A DNA stretch of 64,000 bases, taken from positions 28,288,523 through 28,352,522 of the forward strand of contig NC_092462.1 of NCBI RefSeq assembly GCF_047495875.1, written 5' to 3'. The stretch is from Pithys albifrons albifrons. Lineage: Eukaryota; Chordata; Aves; Passeriformes; Thamnophilidae. Both the position numbers and the translations under genes were made by a program. The notes under the pieces are model-generated. The model searched no databases. It was not told the DNA's origin and was given only the letters and a program-made list of their open reading frames with translations. This document shows, piece after piece, positions 1 through 29,254 of the stretch. Each line of letters begins with the position of its first letter. Positions within the stretch are counted from its first letter, which is position 1.

Positions 1-169
1 TTGTAGATGCAGGGAAATCTCCCTGAGAGTCAAAAAGGACATATCTCTAAACTGCTCTCAGACATGATACTACAGATTTCCAGGTTAATTCTTTCATATT
101 GGGTTCCCATCCCTGACTTACATTAAGAGCTATATGGACAGGGTAAGTTGCTGAATATTTTTGTTCTAG

Positions 170-4597
<4,428 letters not shown>

Positions 4598-5757
4598 AAC
4601 CAGAAAGGGATGCAAAAAGCATCTGAATTGGACTATAGGATGTTTTTGTAAAAGAGTTGCTAACCAGAAAAGGTGGATTGAGACTGAAAGAATATGAAAA
4701 TTCCAGCAGGGTGGCAGGAAAAGAAGAAGAGAGAAAGTGTTTGTCCTCCTTACTTTTGTGTTTATTCTAATGGGGCTTTTAAGTACTCTATTAGCTGACT
4801 GTTCAGCACTTGCTTCTGGGGGAGACTGGAACATTTGATGAGATTCTGGGTCATGTCATGGAGACCATGAACATTACATAAATGCTGGTGTGGTATTTAC
4901 AAATGCAAATGGATGTGATCTTCCTTTGAAATGTGTGTAAGATGTGTACAGTTATTTAAAGGATTGACCTTTGGTGGGCCAATACTTAGAAGTTATTTTC
5001 TACATCTCACCTGATATATCTAAAAAGGGCTATTTTTGAACAAGTACAGAGCTCCTGCTCTGAGAAGAACATCTGGCTGTTAACAATGTTTAAGCTGGAG
5101 TGACTAAAAATCCTTTTCTCTTACGGGTCTGGGATGGCAGGGACAACAGCAGTGCACTAACAGGGCGCTCCCAGTTCATCCAGAGAAGGACGTATCTCAG
5201 AAAGTGCTTTCTAAAATTCAGAAAGACAAAACCATACTGGTCAAGTGTGATGATTCAAAAACATTGGGGGGTAGTGTTTGTTCTCCTCTGTGGATGGTGA
5301 ACCAAAAGCAATGAACCAAGTCTGTATCACATGAATCAGACTGTGTATTTCTGCTTGAAAATACTACATATATCTCAAGACTTATTTTTAAATGAAGTTG
5401 GTTTTGCTTGGGAATTATTCTGTCAAACTTCAGGTTTTCTACTTCTAGCCTTGCTAGGAAATTGTACAGTCTTCCAACACTTGGAAAATGCTCTGTGTTT
5501 CCTGTGGATGGGAACTGGGTTTAGATAAGTGAAGTGATTTTTCTACACAACCTGAGTACTGGAAGGCAGAAGCTTTATCATTCTGAAGAAAAGGAAATAC
5601 ATCTCAACTTGGCAGTACTGATTTACTAAGAGACTTTAAACTCTGAATGCCAGATACCAAAATTGATGAACATTTTCTGATTTTACACCAAAGTATTTCT
5701 TCTAAACCAAATACTGACTCTTGCCCAGGGCATAGAAATCTTTTTTGTAATTAACAA

Positions 5758-5763
5758 AATAAA
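5758..5763 (+). terminator. Polyadenylation signal of CSGALNACT1 (candidate)
   Basis: An AATAAA hexamer lies about 1.16 kb after the CSGALNACT1 stop codon. It would give a 3' UTR spanning 4598 to about 5785. It is the first canonical hexamer I noticed on this strand in an AT-rich tail, so alternative sites remain possible. Confidence 0.45.
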
Positions 5764-8071
5764 TTTTTGTGATGGATTACTGGACCGTGCAAATTCTCTT
5801 ATGGTAATTATAGGTACTAATACTAAAAATTAGTAATCTTTTTCATAGTTTTTTTCATTGCCTAAAACTGTTGACAGTCTGAGTTACTGCTCTTATAAAG
5901 TATTTTCTTTTAATGATGACTGCTAGTTATCATTTTAATACATACCAGCCAACAAAAACTGCACGGGCTTGAAAATGCCATTTACTTACCTAAACGCTGT
6001 TTCTTTGAGCAGCCTCTTTGTTTCATAGCTTCAGATTAATTCAAGACAGTCTGAAACAGATTCTAATTTGATTTTTGGCTTGTAAAAGCTGGGGGAAGGA
6101 ATATGAAAGATAGCACTGAACAATGCATGAGCTACTGTTTGATGTGCCACTGTGCAGCAGGAAAAGCACTTTTGAACCGCTTTTGAAAGCGCTGCATGCA
6201 GAATCTACAGACAGAGACAATCCTACTGTAAGTACCTTTTCCCTTGACATATTTATATGTGTTTGTCTTTTGTTGGATGTAAATTGCACTTCACTTGAAA
6301 ATCACCAAGGGTCCAAACCACTGCAAAAGTAGATAAAGAATGGAAACTGTATACTCAACCTCAAAGTACATCACGTACAGCACTTACCATAGATACTTTA
6401 GCAATCACTCAAGTAGATCCTTCAAAGAACTGTTTTGTTCCCAGCACATATAGTAAGTTATTTATAAAAGGCTTTGTTTTGATGAAGTAACTTTACAAAT
6501 ATAATGCAGTAGGAGGAGACAGGCATGGCATGTTGAGTGCATATGAAAGTTACGGTAACTCAGCTGCTCCAAGGCAATAGTTGTTCCAAAAGTCCCACTT
6601 AACCTGAATCTGAAACTGGGTGTTGTATATTATGAAAGTTTCATAATCATAGCCTGCCTTAATTATTTCTGCAGAAGTCAGTTTGGCAAGAGTTGAGATT
6701 GTATTAATGAGGGAGAGATCCGGCCCATAGTCCTTGCCGTCACAGTGCAGGGGAATCTAACCATAGCAGAGATCTGGCAGGGCTCTCTCAAAAGTGGAGA
6801 CTGAACTGATAGGACAGGTGAAGAACAGCATGAGAGAGGGAAGCTGCTGTTATCTATGTTTTTGTGAATCAAGTGGAGCTCTCTCAGATCTTCCAGATGA
6901 GTTAGAAAATTATGAAATCCAAAGAGAGCAGCCAACAGAACCATAGGTTTTGCTAGGAAGGTCTCTACCTTCCTTCTCCCAGAAACAGCTTGTGTTCCTT
7001 CTCAGAATGGCAACTGAATCTTGGTTGAGGAAGGACTAGAGATGCCCCTGTGCAGGTGGGAAGGCCATACAGGGACTCCTTGCTTTGCTTTTTGATGACT
7101 GCAAAACAAGTTGCCATACCCTTGCTGGATGCATGGTCTCTCCAGCAAGCAATTTTCAAATTGACTAGGCTTGTAATCCTTGCACAGCATCCCTTGAAGA
7201 AAGAAAGATTCTACATAGAAACTCCCGAAGACACATCAGCACCCTTGATTCCCAACTGCTGCGCATCATCCTTACTCCACAGATTTTTAGGGTAACTAGA
7301 TTTTGGAGCAATAGAAGAGTCACTCTTGAGGGCATCTGTTCTGGCAAGGTAGGTGCCTTTGCAGTCAGTGTAGTAATCTAAATATGTAGATACAAAACTT
7401 CATGTTTATTTCCTCACAGAGGACAGGTGAAGCTGAGAATCTTTGAAAAACTGAGGCATGACTCAAGCATGGGATAGATATGAACATGGATAGTGGTTTT
7501 CCCTGGCCTGTACTGAGACAACATTTGCAAATAAGTAGTTTAAAATAAAGGTATGTGAAGCTATTGGTCCACTGGTCAGCAGGCCAAACCCTGAGGAGTT
7601 TTACTACAGATCTTAGAACTAAAGTTGATCAAGTCCTGCTGTGTGCATGCCAGATCAACCCGTACCTTATTTCTTCACCTTAACACCCTCCCTCTCAAAA
7701 TGCCTTTTTAGAGGCATTTACATGTTTTTTTGTCAGTCTTTACAGCCCATAGGTATGCAAAACACTTCACGATTTGTCTCCAGCAGGATAACAGCTATGG
7801 CATATTCATCACTTGAGAATAGATGCTTTTCTCTTGAATCTCTGAGGAACCTTTTGTTTTTTCTATATTTTTAAAATTAACAGTTCATGAAGAGGGAAGG
7901 AGGGGGTTTTTCCCCCCCCCCAACAAATAATCTAACACCCCTTCTCATGATTGATGCAGATTATGTTGGAATTATCTCTTTGATAAATGTGATATATTGC
8001 TCAGGAAGTTGATTAAGTCATTTGCAGTGCCTGAGTGTCGTTACATTCAGAATCTCAGTTTACACCAAGGC

Positions 8072-8077
8072 TTTATT
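8072..8077 (-). terminator. Candidate polyadenylation signal of SH2D4A
   Basis: TTTATT on the plus strand is AATAAA on the minus strand, about 1.3 kb downstream of the SH2D4A stop. It is assigned by position only; other hexamers could be used. Confidence 0.3.
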
Positions 8078-9387
8078 TCTAGCAAAGTACACCTGCTGTA
8101 ACTGGAGTGCAGTTATCCCCTTTCCTTGAATGGAAGCCACCTATCAGCATAGTTGTAAATTTTAAGACCAGATGATTACAATTTCTTTTAGTCTGTATCC
8201 TGCAAAACACAGATCAGTTAAGACTGAAGGGTTCGACTGCTTCTTTCAGTTAATAAGAGTAGTCCTGATCTAACAGAAAAAAGGGAATAGGTAAAAACAG
8301 GTAAACAACTGAAACAAGATTGACTCTTGTTCACTATTTGAGGACTGTGTCTCTAAAAATTATGTACCAGATTCTCACCACAACCCTCAGCTGTAGAGTT
8401 TGTCATGTGCAACAACATGAGGGAATCTGGGTGAGGACTAATTTGTTATGTGATTCTCTCCAGCCTCTCCCCCAGTATTCTGAATGACATTATTTAAAGC
8501 GCAGCATAACAGGTAAGAAGAGAGAATATTACACTGAAAGAACAAGTTCTATGATGAAGTTTACACTAGATGCATCACAGTAATCTGGACACAACTTGCA
8601 ATAAATAACTCCATTTTGGAAAATACCTTTTTTTTTACTGGCAAACACTCTTCTGTAAACTGTATTAATACTGATATGGGTGCTGCTTCCTACATTTTTT
8701 AGGCTCTGTACATGTGGTAGTCTTTCATACAAATTTCTCTCTCCCTCTTTCCCTTTCCAAAGATTAATCCCTCTCAGTGCAGAAAGGCCTGTGTGGGATT
8801 TAAATACAGGTTAAAAGAGTGAGGATCTATATTTAGAGTCTAGAACTAGAGTTTAAAAATGCACTCTTTATGAAAATCCCTCATCACAGAGAGCACCTTT
8901 CATTGAAAGGCACTCAGGATTTGCTTGGGTGTTTGGCTTGAATGTCCTTCATTCCAAGGACACAGCATTTTTCCAAATTAAGCTTCACATTATGCAAATT
9001 ACATACCAAGATCAATTCACCTCTCCTTCTCTGCCTTCAGGAAGGTATGATCTCATTCAACTGTAGGTACTAATCTATTTCCCAGATGGCATACAACCTT
9101 TCATTCAAGAATAAAAGGCATCTTGAATACAGAATTCCCCCAAGAAATCTGCAAAACCTTACTGAAAATCCGTGGCAGTATCTCGCTGTTCAATCGATTA
9201 CTTCATCAGCTCATTCAGTCCATTGTGCAGGATACATCCAGGTGCTTTGCAGCTTGATGGGCTGATGTTTTGTTTTGAAGGATATAAAATAGAGGCACTT
9301 AATGTTTCAGGTAAGCATCAGCAGCTCTAGTTCCAAGTTCGGTCTTTGTGAATACAAGCATAAGGCTGCACAGCAAGACTGGCAGGT

Positions 9388-23451
<14,064 letters not shown>

Positions 23452-23800
23452 ATCATGAAATCATAGAATGGTTTGGGTTGGAAGGAACCTTAAAGATTAT
23501 CTACTCCCAACCTTCCAGCCATGAGTAGGGACATTTTCCACTGGACCAGGTTGCTCAAAGCCCCATCCAACCTGGCCTTGAACAGTTCCAGGAATGGGGC
23601 ATGCATAGCTTCTCTGGGCAACATGTTCCAGTGTCTCACCATCCTCACAGGAAAGAAATTCTTCCCAATATCCAATCTAAACCTGCCTTCTGTCAGTTTG
23701 AAGCCATTGCCCTTTGTCCTGTCACTATGTGCCCTTGTCCAAAGACTCTCTCCAGCTCTCTTACAGCCCTTTTGGAGACTGGATTTTGATTAAGACTGCC
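23452..23800 (-). mobile_element. CR1 LINE, 5'-truncated copy
   Basis: Read on the minus strand, this is the 3' end of a chicken-repeat-1 (CR1) non-LTR retrotransposon. The plus-strand start, ATCATAGAATGGTTTGGGTT, is the reverse complement of the standard CR1 tail. The minus frame between 23490 and 23675 gives the reverse-transcriptase C-terminal block (VRHWNMLPREAM, then FKARLDGALSNLVQW). The copy is strongly 5'-truncated, the usual state of CR1 in birds, and it places the window in a sauropsid, most likely a bird. The right edge near 23800 is approximate. Confidence 0.93.
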
Positions 23801-24239
23801 ATATAACACTTGAAAGAACAAAACATCATGAACTACCTTGAAATTATCTATAGCTGAACAGACTTGCCCTATAGGTTTCCAATTTTATCTTATAGCAGGT
23901 ATGAATGGATGGAAATGGCAAAGAGAAAAATAATTTGGTACAGCTGCAGCTACTGAACATAGTTTGAGACTCCAGGGCTCTACTTTCAAGAAAAAAGTTG
24001 TCTTCCCTGCTAGAATAATGAACAAACATTTATTGATCATCTTCCTTTATCAAAATTACTTAGGGAATTACTGGTGTGGTGAAAAGGGTGAGGGCTTCTA
24101 TAGTGATGCCAAAGGAGTTTTTGTTCTGATTTTCACCTTTTGTAGATTTTAGGAACACAGTAGTTGTAGATTTTTAGAGAGTTAATATTTCTAACAGTTT
24201 AAGTTTAATGCCTTTCTATCACTAACCCGTCCCAGAACA

Positions 24240-24655
24240 GGGAGCTCAATTTCCTTTAGTTAATTCATCTTGTTTAGACTCCTTTCCAAGGTAGAGCTGA
24301 AAGATATCAGAAGGCCTACAGAATGAAACATAAACACAGGTCAGAGTAACCCAAAAGCCAGAACTGGATGAACTCCAAGAGACCTTTGTGTGCCCGAGGA
24401 AGAAGAGCTGATGAAGACAGAGGGTCTTGACGACCCCAGACCCAATTCCAGGGGGTTGGACCAGGGGTGGAACCAGGGCTGGACTGAGAAATGTGTAAAG
24501 GAATGATTGGAGGGATCTTATTATAAAAGCCATGGAAACAAGAACTGAGGCACATGCATGTCATCCTGTATTCCTGTGGGCTGTAGGCCCTGTGTTATTA
24601 AAGGACCTTTACTTTTATCTTACCCTACACTAACGTGGCTCAAAGTCCTGTTTTT
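24240..24655 (+). mobile_element. Possible LTR fragment, plus orientation
   Basis: The segment has an LTR-like order: a TTATAAAAG TATA-like element at about 24520, then an ATTAAA polyadenylation-like hexamer about 75 bp later followed by a pyrimidine-rich stretch. There is no readable internal coding sequence. Termini and target-site duplications were not resolved, so the call rests only on signal order and its position beside a second LTR-like block. Confidence 0.35.
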
Positions 24656-24659
24656 GGGG

Positions 24660-25405
24660 GGAGGGGGTCATTCACAGCATCAATAGGTTAACACACAGGA
24701 TCAGATACTCAACCAAACTCAGACCCTGTAAGAAAGGAGATTTATTTCTAAGCATGACACATAATTGGATTTACAGTTCTGTGCAGAAAGGGGTGCTGGG
24801 TGGTAAATTCTCAAATCCAATACCTTGAGGCACAGAAAAGCAGGCCCACTTACACAGTTACAATCTTAGGTTATTAGCATATCTTACTTCAGTCACTACT
24901 TGGCAAAGTTGTTACTGGCTCATCCTTTCTCTGCTTTGAAAGAAAGCCATTGTGTCCCAAGAAATCATAGTTCATGCTCAGTGTCATGGTCTTTTTGTGA
25001 GCAGGGGTGGCCTGAGCTGGGGTGTGTTTTTTACTATTACAAGGAGCAAAAGTTCATCATTAGGGCAAGTTTTCATCACAGAACTGGTCAAAATAGTAGG
25101 ATTTCTGGCTCATCATTGCATGTCCCAGACAAGAAGGGTTTTATCTTTGTTTTCATCCTTCATGACCTTAGGCCATCAATTTTCTGTCTTCCACATTCCC
25201 CTGGTTATTGCTTCCATTGGTTAACCACTTTGTTCTTTATCTTGATATTTGGAACTTTGCTTCTGTTATTCATCAAGGTGGGAAACAGGATGGAGGCATC
25301 TGTATGGAACCCCTCTGGAGGCTGAGGGTCTGGTTGCATTGGTCCCTGAAGCTTAGTCCATATTTAGACAATGTACAATTATGTCTGTTCATATTCAAGT
25401 CATGA
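24660..25405 (-). mobile_element. Solo LTR-like element, minus orientation
   Basis: Read on the minus strand, the block starts with TG near 25405. Near its far end it has an AATAAA hexamer (plus-strand TTTATT at about 24743), followed by a U5-like region ending beside the G-rich run at 24655-24668. Length (about 0.74 kb), signal order and lack of coding sequence fit a solo LTR of an avian endogenous retrovirus. Exact ends are uncertain. It abuts the point where GC content rises sharply. Confidence 0.5.
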
Positions 25406-25449
25406 CAGAGATTGATTTATGGCCCGGTTAAAAAGACAAGACCATTTGA

Positions 25450-25700
25450 ACAAGTACAAGCTGTAATGAGCAGGAGTGGAAATGAACTGGAGGCACAAGC
25501 CAGCTGGAGATGGAAACAAACTGGAGCTGCAAAAACACTGGAACCGAAATCAAGCTAGAGATTAAACACAACTGGAGCCTAAAACGTGCTGGAAGCAAGA
25601 ACAAACTGGACCTATCCACGAGGACCTGAGACAAGCCGGGGATAGAAACAAATAACTTGAACTGCCAATGGGCTGGAGCCACTACCAACCTGGAGCTGGA
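25450..25700. repeat. Degenerate tandem repeat, about 17-bp period
   Basis: The core AACTGGAG/AGCTGGAG recurs at about 25485, 25503, 25519, 25537, 25553, 25570, 25588 and 25604, so the spacing is 16-18 bp. Units are diverged, each joining an A-rich half to a CTGGAG half. The array lies between an LTR-like block and the start of the GC-rich domain. Confidence 0.6.
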
Positions 25701-27734
25701 AGCAGCCATAGCCGTCCATGAGCTGCAGCTGCAAAGTCCCCGCAGCATCCCTGGGCGGGCTGAGCCAGGATCGGGCCATGCATAGGGCACGCAGCAGCAG
25801 CACCACCCTCGGTCCACGGCAGCCCGCCTTCTTCCCGAGGGATCCACACCCCACGCGAGCCTCTTGGACACGAGACCCCCAGCCCCGCCAGGTCCCCAGC
25901 CCCGCCAGGATGGCTGGGAGCCAAGGCCGGGAGCCGCTGGCGTGGTGGCGCTGGGACTGATCCCGCCGTGGAAACCGGGGCATTGCTGGGGACCCCCAGG
26001 CCCCGCGGCCGAGCTGCAGCTGTTCCCAGGGCCGGGACCGCCGGGGCCAGCGCCCAAATCGCCGGGAAAGCCCCGGGCGGTCCCGCCGCCGGGAGCGAGT
26101 GAAGCGCCTGCCCCGCACGGTGTCGCCGCCTGGCGGACACACAGCGGCACCGCAGCCCCCGGCACCGCGTGCCCGTCGAGGTGTCCTTGCACAAGGCGGA
26201 GGCTCACAAGGGAGGACACGGCCGGGCCAAGGGGAGCACAAGCCGTGGAGAAGGCAGGGGCGGTCCCCTGGCACCTGCCAGCAAGGAGGACCCCAAGCAA
26301 GGAAGCATCCCTGCTCTGGGAAGGTGCAGAAGGGAGTGTCCCAAGGGGGATGAGAGGGGGCTGCGGTTCTTACTGTGCCCAGTCTCGAGATCAGCTGGAG
26401 GAGATGCTGTGGGCCATGTGCAGCATAAGCCTGAGGCTGGCCATTCCCTCCTTGGGGCAGCACCGGGGTGATAACTTCTGGAGAAGGGCACCATGGCTGA
26501 GATATGGAGACAATAGCTGAGATACAGACACTGTAGTTGGGATATGGACACCATAGCTGGGATATGGTGACCCCATACACACCCCGTAGACCCTGCAAGA
26601 CCCACAGTTCTCCCCACCTCCACTCCCAACCCACAAATAACTAGCCATATCCGTAAAAAAAAAAGTCAAAAAACAGGTTTGCTACTGAAGCCACTTGAGG
26701 CAGAAAACACACTTTCCATAACCTCATGGAAGAGTCTCCCCCTCCATGTCCCTACCTAGCCATGTCCCTCTTCATGCCCCCTCTGGCCATGACCCCCTCC
26801 ATTGCCCCCCAGCCATGCAGTCCTCCATATGTCCCCCCCAAGACAAGCACCATTCCATGTTTGCCCTGGCCATGCTCCCGGCACACCATGAACCACCACC
26901 CCAAGGCACGTCCACCCCCATGCACACTCTACCCAGAGACAAGCACTATCACTCCCCAGTTAGACCTTGGCTTTCCCCCCAAAAAGCCCTCGGTGCTGCC
27001 TTCCCAGCACGGGAACACCAGGGGGGGCCACACCAAGGGTCCCCCAAACCGTGGCTTATTTAAGGTAGTTCTACTCTGAGCCAGCTGTGGTTTGTGTTGG
27101 GGCATAGGAGGGGCTTCACTCCAAGCCCGGACCCAGGGATTGCGCCCTGTGAACTGGGGAGGGTGGGAAGTGTTCGCTGGGCTGGGGGCTGTGCCTTGAT
27201 TTTGTGTCGTTTGGTTTTGTGATTGGTTTTCACACGCTCCGTTAACAAAACTCCTGCGGGAGGGCGAACCAGGTCGGCTCCTGCCCTGTGACACAGTACG
27301 GCGGCTGCGGGGCCTGGGCACCCGGCCTGGGGCTGCGCGGGGCCGGGGGAGCTTCCCTCGGGGCTGCCCAGGGGCAGGGGCCGCGCTGGGTCGTGGGAGC
27401 TTCCCTGGGGTCTGCCCAGGGGCAGGGGCCGGACTGGGGCAGGGGCAGGCGCGGGGTCACTGACCGCTGTCCCTGCATGCGGGGGCGGCAGCGGCCCGGA
27501 CCCCAAGCAGGCGGCACGGCGGGGACTGAGCTCTGCTCTGCTCCCGGCGCAGCCTGGCCACACTCCCGGGAACGCCACGGGGAGAGGAACACGGGGCAGG
27601 GGGCTGTGGGTCATGGCTGCGCACGGGGCAGGAACAAGGACAGCTCGGAAGGGCCACCAGGGCCTCCCATGGCCGGGACGGCGCGGCCCAAAGCGCCTCC
27701 GTCCTCCATGCCGGGCGCCCTCCCCACCGCGCCT
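25700..27734. other. GC-rich, CpG-rich DNA without a recognised gene
   Basis: Composition is very GC-rich, so long open frames occur on both strands at once; none resembles a known protein and several run through simple repeats. The stretch includes a 20-bp four-copy repeat (26496-26575), a C-rich stretch with repeated CCATG-CCCC words (about 26729-26900) and a two-copy repeat of about 50 bp starting near 27346. It may be the distal part of the AP5S1 CpG island, or an unresolved exon may hide here. Confidence 0.45.
26496..26575. repeat. 20-bp tandem repeat, four copies
   Basis: Four adjacent 20-bp units begin at 26496, 26516, 26536 and 26556. Each starts GCTGAGATA, GTTGGGATA or GCTGGGATA and shares the register of the following GGA/ACA half. 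Identity between neighbours is high but imperfect. Confidence 0.8.
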
Positions 27735-27835
27735 ACCCACCAATCAGCTCTCGCTGCTCCGGAGCTTTGGCCAATCGTGACCGGCCGCCCGCGCGTCGCT
27801 CGCCCCTCCCTCCGCCCACCCACGGCCTCTGCTTC
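27735..27835 (+). promoter_or_regulatory. AP5S1 core promoter region with two CCAAT boxes
   Basis: CCAAT pentamers stand at 27740-27744 and 27771-27775, about 30 bp apart, in a TATA-less CpG-rich context 290-320 bp before the AP5S1 ATG. This is the usual form of a housekeeping promoter. The transcription start was not located. Confidence 0.5.
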
Positions 27836-27841
27836 CGAGGC

Positions 27842-28037
27842 ATCACCGCCCCTTCCCCATCACCGCCCCTTCCCCATCACCGCCCCTTCCCGAGCCATCG
27901 CCGCCCCTTCCCGAGTCATCGCCGCCCTTTCCCGAGTCATCTCCGCCCCTTCCCCATCACCGCCCCTTCCCCATCACCGCCCTTTCCCGAGGCATCATCG
28001 CCCCTTCCCGAGGCATCGCCACCCGTCCCGGCGCGGA
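27842..28037. repeat. GC-box minisatellite directly upstream of AP5S1
   Basis: About ten units share the core CCGCCCCTTCCC. They come in two lengths: a 17-bp form ending CCCC and a 21-bp form ending CCCGAGTC, CCCGAGGC or CCCGAGCC. The order is roughly two short, three long, two short, two long, then a decayed last unit. Nearly every unit contains a CCGCCCC word that SP/KLF factors can bind. The array ends 20 bp before the start codon, so it must be in the 5' UTR or core promoter. Confidence 0.85.
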
Positions 28038-28057
28038 GCAGGGTCTCGGTTTGGCCC

Positions 28058-29132
28058 ATGGTCCGGGCATTCGTGCTGCTGGCGCCGGGCGGCCCCGCCG
28101 GCCACGGCCCGTGCCGCGTGCTGTACGCGCGCACCTTCGGGACCCCCCTCGGGACATCCCCCGGGACCCCTCCCGGGGGTCCTCGGCAGCGCCTTCGCCG
28201 CAAGGAGCAGCTGCTGGTCGTGGCCAGGTAGCCGGGACGCCCCCCGCCTACACACGGCATCGCTGGGCGGGGTGACTCCAGCCTCCGTGGGAACCCCCTT
28301 CCTGGAGATGCTGGGCTCCGTGGGATCCTGTGGCCCCCTCCATCCCCTGAGGCCCCTGGAGTTGTGACACCCCATCCCTCTTCCTGGAACTCCCACAGCC
28401 ATAATACTTCCTTTTTCTTTTTTTTGGTGGAGGGGATTCTGGGTTTTGTCCTGACCGGGGACACTCCATTACTGTGGGACACTCTCCCTTCCTGACGGGA
28501 GCCTGGGGTCAGTGGGACTCCTAGAACTGTGGCAGCCCTGTTTTGGGAGATAGGGCTTAGCGGGAACCCCAGGACCATGCCCTCCCCTGTTCATCAGATC
28601 CACCCTTTTGGACCCCTGGGACCCTGTCCTCCTAATAGAGGCGGTCACTCTATCCCTGGATGAGGTGGGGGTCCTTAACACTAAGGTTCTTACTTTCTCT
28701 TCCAGGCAAGTGGCGTCCCAGTGCCAACTGCTTCAGTCAGCCTTGGGACGCCCATCCTCCCTACAACTCCCCCAGCTACCCGATGAGCCGGTGTCACTCC
28801 AGGATGCCCCGGGAGGCCTTTTTCAGATGTCTCCCGGAGACCCCTTTCCTGATCAGGTGACGGTAGTCTGGTTAACGGTGCTGGCCCTTGCCTTTGCCTT
28901 GGTTTGTGACACCCAGGAAAATCTGTCATTGGCTGAAATCACCCTGCGGCGCCTGGTTCCCCGTCTGCTCCTCTCCCTGCGGCTCCTCAGCCCCAGCGCT
29001 GACGTCGTGCTCCGTCCCGATGCTGCCGATGGCCTCCTGGATCGTCTCCTGCCCCAAGGGCAGATGCTTTTTCTAAACGAACGTTTCCTCCAGGCAATGG
29101 ATCGGGAGCTGGGCATCAAAGTATCCCGCTGA
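28058..29132 (+). CDS. AP5S1: AP5S1, AP-5 complex subunit sigma-1, two coding exons
   Basis: AP5S1 is the small sigma subunit of the AP-5 adaptor complex, which works with SPG11 and SPG15 on late endosomes and lysosomes. Coding exons are 28058-28227 and 28706-29132, joined in phase through a split Arg codon (donor AG|GTAGCC, acceptor TTCCAG). The total is 597 nt, or 198 aa; human is 200. Recognisable family segments are GPCRVLYARTFG near the N-terminus, RRKEQLLVVARQV across the splice, TVVWLTVLALAFALVCD in the middle and LPQGQMLFLNERFLQ near the end. The hydrophobic middle is the longin-like sigma core. The first exon is extremely GC-rich, with a Gly/Pro-rich insertion that differs most from mammals. 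The ATG follows the GC-box minisatellite by 20 bp. The gene lies between SH2D4A and SULT1 genes, an arrangement not found in human. Confidence 0.92.
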
Positions 29133-29248
29133 GCTACAGATGACATCCCCGCCCACTACCCCTGGATATTTTTCAGTGAGGAGAGACAAGGGAGGGATCC
29201 CATATGGTTGCCAAGCCCCACAAGGATGGATGAGAAAAGCAGCTCAGG

Positions 29249-29254
29249 AATAAA
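29249..29254 (+). terminator. Polyadenylation signal of AP5S1
   Basis: An AATAAA hexamer lies 117 bp after the AP5S1 stop codon, followed by a mixed GT-containing stretch. The position fits a short 3' UTR for a compact GC-rich gene. Confidence 0.65.

Larger units (their letters stand above)
4598..9387. other. CSGALNACT1 3' UTR, intergenic DNA and SH2D4A 3' UTR
   Basis: No further coding exon is recognisable here. The left part is the CSGALNACT1 3' UTR and the right part should hold the SH2D4A 3' UTR on the minus strand. A minus-strand AATAAA (TTTATT at 8072-8077) is a candidate end for SH2D4A, about 1.3 kb past its stop. A G-run/T-run/C-run low-complexity patch sits at about 7897-7921. Confidence 0.5.

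Noticed and set aside
25428..26634. Very long overlapping open frames on both strands (up to about 340 codons)
   Set aside because: Stops are rare because the DNA is extremely GC-rich. The frames overlap each other on both strands, run through tandem repeats and resemble no known protein.
26929..28578. Long open frames across the AP5S1 promoter and first exon, on both strands
   Set aside because: They read through the GC-box minisatellite and CpG island. Only the AP5S1 frame shows protein homology and proper splice sites.
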